From Aminobacter sp. J41 (GTDB lineage Bacteria > Pseudomonadota > Alphaproteobacteria > Rhizobiales > Rhizobiaceae): a stretch of DNA of 64,000 bases. The notes below the pieces were generated by a model. The model ran no database searches. It had not been told where the DNA came from and worked only from the letters and a program-made list of their open reading frames with translations. A program made the position numbers and the translations under genes. Shown one piece after another: positions 61,032 to 64,000 of the stretch. Within the stretch, counting starts at the first letter, position 1. The number at the start of each line of letters is the position of its first letter. Location of the stretch: positions 88,807-152,806 of the forward strand of contig NZ_JAGL01000006.1 of assembly GCF_000526635.1 (NCBI RefSeq), written 5' to 3'.

Positions 61032-63382
61032 TGTTTCCCCTCCCGTTGAGCTTTCGCGTCCATTATCGCCTGCCAGATACGCATCGGCGTTGCCGGCATC
61101 TCAATGTGGCGAACACCAAGATGCGCAAGCGCGTCGACGATCGCGTTGTTGGTCACGGCGAGCGCCGGCGTAGTCCCTCCCTCGCCGCCCGGCCGGAAAC
61201 CCAGCGGATGGTTGTTGGACGGTACTTCGCTGATCTCGGTGGTGAAGAAGGGAAAGTCGCTCGCCCGCGCGACGGCGTAGTCCATCAAGCTCGCCGCAAG
61301 CGCCTGCCCCGAAGAGGGGTCGAACCGCGACCATTCCATTAGCGCCTGGCCGGCTCCCTGGACGATCCCGCCATGCGTCTGTCCATCGACGATCATCGGA
61401 TTGAGTGCCCGCCCGACATCATCGACCGAGGTGTAACGCTCAATCCGCCACTGTCCGGTCTCGGGATCAACCTCAACCTCGCACACGGCTGCGCCATAGG
61501 GAAACGCAAGACCGGGAGTGACGACATCGGCCACGGCGGACAATGTTCGCAACTCGGCCGGCAGATCTGCCAACTCCGTCGCAATTCGGGCGACCTCGAA
61601 CAAACTCATCGTCCGGTTGGTCCCGGCAATTCGAAACAGCCCGTCTTCGTGCGCCACATCTTCGGCGCAACAGCCCGACGCCTTCGCGACGATGGTCCGT
61701 GCCCTGGCGATGATTGCATCCGCCGCCTGCTGAAAGACGATCGAGGCAAAGCGCAGCGACCGGCCGGAGTGCGAGCCGCCACCGGCAACGACGAATTCCG
61801 TATCGCCGGTTCGGATCCTGACGTCCGAAAAATCCACGCCCAGCAGCGAGGCCACCAGTTGCGCAAAGGCGGTTTCGTGACCCTGTCCGGTGTTCTGCGT
61901 TCCGACGATCACCTCGACGGTGTGATCCTCGTGGCGAACGACGAGCACGGCCCGTTCGCGCGGCACGCCACCGGTACCTTCGATGTAGTTCGAGAAGCCG
62001 ATGCCGCGGCAGAGCCTGCGTCGCCGCGCCTCTATTCTTCGCGCCTCGAACCCGGCCCAGTCGGCGAGCTCAAGCGCCTTTTCCATTGGCGCCTGATGGT
62101 CCCCGTTGTCGTAGGTCACACCAAGGGGATTGCGGTAGGGGTGTGCGTCCGAGGGGATCATGTTGCGCCGACGCAGCTCGATCCGGTCGAAGCCGAAGTC
62201 GCGCGCCGCGATGTCGATCATCCTCTCGATCGCATACATCGCCTCCGGGCGTCCCGCACTTCGATAGGGAATGGTTGGCGGCGTGTTGGTCAGCACCGCT
62301 TTCGCCACGACCGACGCGACGGGCACGCGGTAGAGGCTTGTCATCAACTGCGCACCCTTGTTCAACGGGACATAGGAGACCGTGTGGGCGCCGAGATTGC
62401 TGGTGTTCACAGAGCGAAAGGCCAGAAAATTGCCTTCCTCGTCCAGAGCGAGTTCGGCATTAATGTGCAGGTCGCGCCCCTGATAGTCGCTAAGGAACGC
62501 TTCGCTGCGCTCGGCGACATACTTTACCGGCCGCCCCAGACGCCTGGCCGCTTCGGCAATCACGATGAACTCCGGGTACACCGCGTTACGGGTGCCGAAA
62601 TTTCCGCCGACATCCTGGGGCGCAACGACCCTGACCTTGTCGGGCGAAAGGCTGAACACCTCGGCGATCTGGTCGCGCATGATGACGACGCCGACGCCTG
62701 ATGATGCATGAAGGATGAAATCACCGCTCACCCGGTCAAACGTGGCAACGGCAGCACGCGGCTCGAGATGCATGCCGGTCACGCGCTGGACATTCCCGTT
62801 GAAGCGCACCACGTGAGCTGCTTTGGCAAACGCTGCGTCCGTTGCAGCAGCGTCGCCAATCTCGGCCTCAAGCGCTACGTTGCTCGCCAGTTCCTCCCAT
62901 ACGAGCGGAGCGTGGCTTGCGACAGCTTCCACGCCGTGAGTGACCGCGGGCAACTCTTCCCACTCGACGTCGAGCAATTCGGCCGCGTCTTTCGCGATGT
63001 CGACGCTCTCGGCAATGACTGCAGCGTAGGCTTCACCCACAAAACGAACCTTGTCTGTCGGAAGCGCACGGTGCGGCGTCCGTGCCCTCTCACTGCCATA
63101 CCGGTTGATGAGCGGAACGTCAGCGCCCGTCTTCGAGCTCCCGAGCTGGTGAGGAATTGGCCCGAGCCCGGCATCGAGGAGATCTGCTCCGGTCAAAACC
63201 GCAAGAACACCCGGAACGGACCGGGCGGCTGTCGCGTCAATCTTCAGGATCCGAGCATGCGAATAAGGTGACCGCGCGAACACCGCATGGGCGGCATTAT
63301 CAAACCATAGATCGTCGGCATAACGCCCCTCCCCCCGAACCAGCCGCAGATCTTCCCTGCGGCGAACAGACTTCCCGATCAT
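61028..63382 (-). CDS. Molybdenum hydroxylase large subunit (xanthine dehydrogenase/aldehyde oxidase family)
   Basis: 784 residues, start ATG with AGGAGAGG upstream. N-terminal hammerhead domain (VRRREDLRLVRGEGRYADD), Mo-cofactor domains with GGNFGTRN and a PYRSAGRPEAMYAIERM segment, and the catalytic Glu near the C-terminus in RPGGEGGTTPALA. It lacks the CO-dehydrogenase Cys loop, so CO oxidation is unlikely. No Fe-S or FAD subunit is encoded beside it, which such enzymes require. The only downstream partner is the crotonase at 60300. Confidence 0.85.
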   Translation of the reverse strand: MIGKSVRRREDLRLVRGEGRYADDLWFDNAAHAVFARSPYSHARILKIDATAARSVPGVLAVLTGADLLDAGLGPIPHQLGSSKTGADVPLINRYGSERARTPHRALPTDKVRFVGEAYAAVIAESVDIAKDAAELLDVEWEELPAVTHGVEAVASHAPLVWEELASNVALEAEIGDAAATDAAFAKAAHVVRFNGNVQRVTGMHLEPRAAVATFDRVSGDFILHASSGVGVVIMRDQIAEVFSLSPDKVRVVAPQDVGGNFGTRNAVYPEFIVIAEAARRLGRPVKYVAERSEAFLSDYQGRDLHINAELALDEEGNFLAFRSVNTSNLGAHTVSYVPLNKGAQLMTSLYRVPVASVVAKAVLTNTPPTIPYRSAGRPEAMYAIERMIDIAARDFGFDRIELRRRNMIPSDAHPYRNPLGVTYDNGDHQAPMEKALELADWAGFEARRIEARRRRLCRGIGFSNYIEGTGGVPRERAVLVVRHEDHTVEVIVGTQNTGQGHETAFAQLVASLLGVDFSDVRIRTGDTEFVVAGGGSHSGRSLRFASIVFQQAADAIIARARTIVAKASGCCAEDVAHEDGLFRIAGTNRTMSLFEVARIATELADLPAELRTLSAVADVVTPGLAFPYGAAVCEVEVDPETGQWRIERYTSVDDVGRALNPMIVDGQTHGGIVQGAGQALMEWSRFDPSSGQALAASLMDYAVARASDFPFFTTEISEVPSNNHPLGFRPGGEGGTTPALAVTNNAIVDALAHLGVRHIEMPATPMRIWQAIMDAKAQREGKH

Positions 63383-63408
63383 ACGCCGTCCTCTCCTTCC
63401 CGGAGATG

Positions 63409-63437
63409 ACGATATATGGCTCCCTGATATTGTTCAA
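63409..63437 (-). promoter_or_regulatory. Promoter with embedded 17-bp operator upstream of the molybdenum hydroxylase
   Basis: On the minus strand: -35 TTGAAC (63437-63432), 17-bp spacer, -10 TATCGT (63414-63409). The plus-strand copy TATATGG-CTC-CCTGATA lies at 63413-63429, beginning 2 bases after the -35 box as at 35526 and 51640. It points at the gene starting at 63382. Confidence 0.65.
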
Positions 63438-63499
63438 CCGAAGTTAGCGGCTCCCCGCCCCTCCCCCTTTTCTCTCCCCGGCGCACCTCGCGCCTCGTC

Positions 63500-63520
63500 T
63501 CCTCGGACTTAACCCGAGGA
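63500..63520. repeat. Short palindromic element TCCTCGG-N7-CCGAGGA
   Basis: A perfect 7-bp inverted repeat with a 7-base loop, followed by TCCAGGC. Similar CTCGG...CCGAG hairpins recur between genes in rhizobial genomes; only one copy is visible here, so family membership is a guess. Confidence 0.35.
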
Positions 63521-63631
63521 TCCAGGCCTGAACGTTTCGACCGGATGGAGCGGCGATGGCTGGCTGGGCGGCCGGTGCCACGACCTGCGCCAAACGACGC
63601 AGCTACACTTTGGTTAACTGTGTTGAGAAGA

Positions 63632-63645
63632 TTGGTTGCGGGGGT
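63632..63645. repeat. Partial copy of the tRNA-fMet 3' end
   Basis: TTGGTTGCGGGGGT repeats exactly the bases at 63716-63729, which cover the CCA end and 3' acceptor strand of the tRNA, in the same orientation and 84 bases away. Possibly a remnant of recombination or integration. Confidence 0.55.
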
Positions 63646-63716
63646 GCGCAACAGCCTATCCCACTGACATCAGGACATAGCCCCGGGCCGACTGGCCGTT
63701 TTGTCAGTGGTAAAGT

Positions 63717-63793
<77 letters not shown>

Positions 63794-63896
63794 ATACCTT
63801 TAGAGCCGGACTTTTGAGCCCGGGAGCGAGTTCAGGCGTAGCCTGAGGAGGTGAGGCCGTCAAGCAATCGATCCTGTGAATCGATTGTAGGCCGAA

Positions 63897-63915
63897 CGGG
63901 CTGCTCCACCCCGCG
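63897..63915. repeat. Partial copy of the tRNA-fMet 5' end
   Basis: CGGGCTGCTCCACCCCGCG at 63897-63915 is identical to 63775-63793, the 5' end of the tRNA gene, in the same orientation 122 bases upstream of it. Between them lies a perfect inverted repeat CAATCGAT-N7-ATCGATTG (63865-63887). No complete second tRNA can be folded. Confidence 0.6.
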
Positions 63916-63967
63916 TCACCTTGGGCATTTGCCCTCATGTTTTGCAGGCGGTTGCCTGCGAAGTTTC

Positions 63968-63988
63968 GTAAGCGTTAGCTTACTTTTT
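63968..63988 (+). terminator. Terminator-like hairpin at the right edge
   Basis: GTAAGC-GTTA-GCTTAC followed by TTTTT. A neighbouring GCAGGC/GCCTGC hairpin lies just before it. No plus-strand gene ends here within the window, so its purpose is unclear; it may be a fragment of a repeat. Confidence 0.4.
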
Positions 63989-64000
63989 GTTCTGGATATG

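Larger units (their letters stand above)
63438..63716. other. Gene-free stretch before the tRNA
   Basis: No supported gene. It contains a hairpin TCCTCGG/CCGAGGA (63500-63520) of a kind I recall as common between rhizobial genes, a 14-base copy of the tRNA 3' end (63632-63645), and the inverted repeat CCACTGACA/TGTCAGTGG (63661-63669 and 63702-63710). Confidence 0.5.

Noticed and set aside
61028..63382. Carbon monoxide dehydrogenase large subunit (CoxL)
   Set aside because: The CoxL active-site Cys loop is absent; the matching region reads PYRSAGRPEA, as in general molybdenum hydroxylases.
63897..63915. A second tRNA gene at the right edge
   Set aside because: Only the first 19 bases match; no anticodon arm, T-arm or acceptor 3' strand can be formed.

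Overview
This is high-GC, densely coding bacterial DNA carrying catabolic genes. It most likely comes from a chromosome or large replicon of an alphaproteobacterium in the Hyphomicrobiales, Phyllobacteriaceae/Mesorhizobium-like. The support is a PuuD-type membrane urate oxidase, a fused PuuE-UraD protein, pcaIJF with an IclR regulator, xylA/xylB beside a polyol dehydrogenase, a UdgX protein, and a RIME-like palindromic intergenic element at 3411-3531. The placement is inference from gene families and layout, not from a database search.

Layout. (1) 3-797: 3' part of a UdgX-type uracil-DNA-binding protein cut by the window edge. (2) 794-14002: purine and ureide catabolism: glycerate 2-kinase, guanine deaminase, urate oxidase PuuD, a LysR regulator, xanthine dehydrogenase XdhABC, UraH, PuuE-UraD, ureidoglycine aminohydrolase and ureidoglycolate lyase. 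Together these take guanine to urea and glyoxylate, and glycerate kinase can return glyoxylate carbon to central metabolism. Allantoate amidohydrolase is not in the window. (3) 14440-19485: a complete peptide/opine-type ABC importer behind a perfect 7-3-7 palindrome, then a GNAT acetyltransferase. (4) 20073-27163: a gamma-butyrobetaine/carnitine-type operon (crotonobetainyl-CoA hydratase-like, ADP-forming acyl-CoA synthetase, acyl-CoA dehydrogenase, carnitine 3-dehydrogenase-like, BKACE) divergent from a CdhR-like GATase1-AraC regulator. (5) 27671-31135: pcaIJF and its IclR regulator, the last steps of the beta-ketoadipate pathway. (6) 31140-35382: xylB, xylA and a mannitol/arabinitol-type dehydrogenase.

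(7) 35572-63382: a roughly 28-kb accessory catabolic island. It contains a mandelate-like trio (aldehyde dehydrogenase, ThDP decarboxylase, FAD-linked 2-hydroxyacid dehydrogenase), an amidohydrolase/decarboxylase, a MarR regulator, a TctBA-type tripartite carboxylate transporter, a flavin monooxygenase with IclR regulator, a dienelactone hydrolase, an alpha/beta hydrolase, a VOC protein and a LuxR regulator. A ferulate-type module follows: SDR, FerB, FerA, vanillin-dehydrogenase-like ALDH, a second FerB, an unusual acyl-CoA dehydrogenase pair and a thioesterase. The island ends with a crotonase and a lone molybdenum hydroxylase large subunit. (8) 63717-63793: initiator tRNA-fMet flanked by fragments of itself.

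The most striking signal is a 17-bp operator, TATCAGG-N3-CCTGATA, at six places inside region 7 and nowhere else I noticed. At four of them it lies between recognisable -35 and -10 boxes, three times at exactly the same offset. This suggests that five separate transcription units, which look like an aromatic side-chain catabolic system feeding pcaIJF, are controlled by one regulator.
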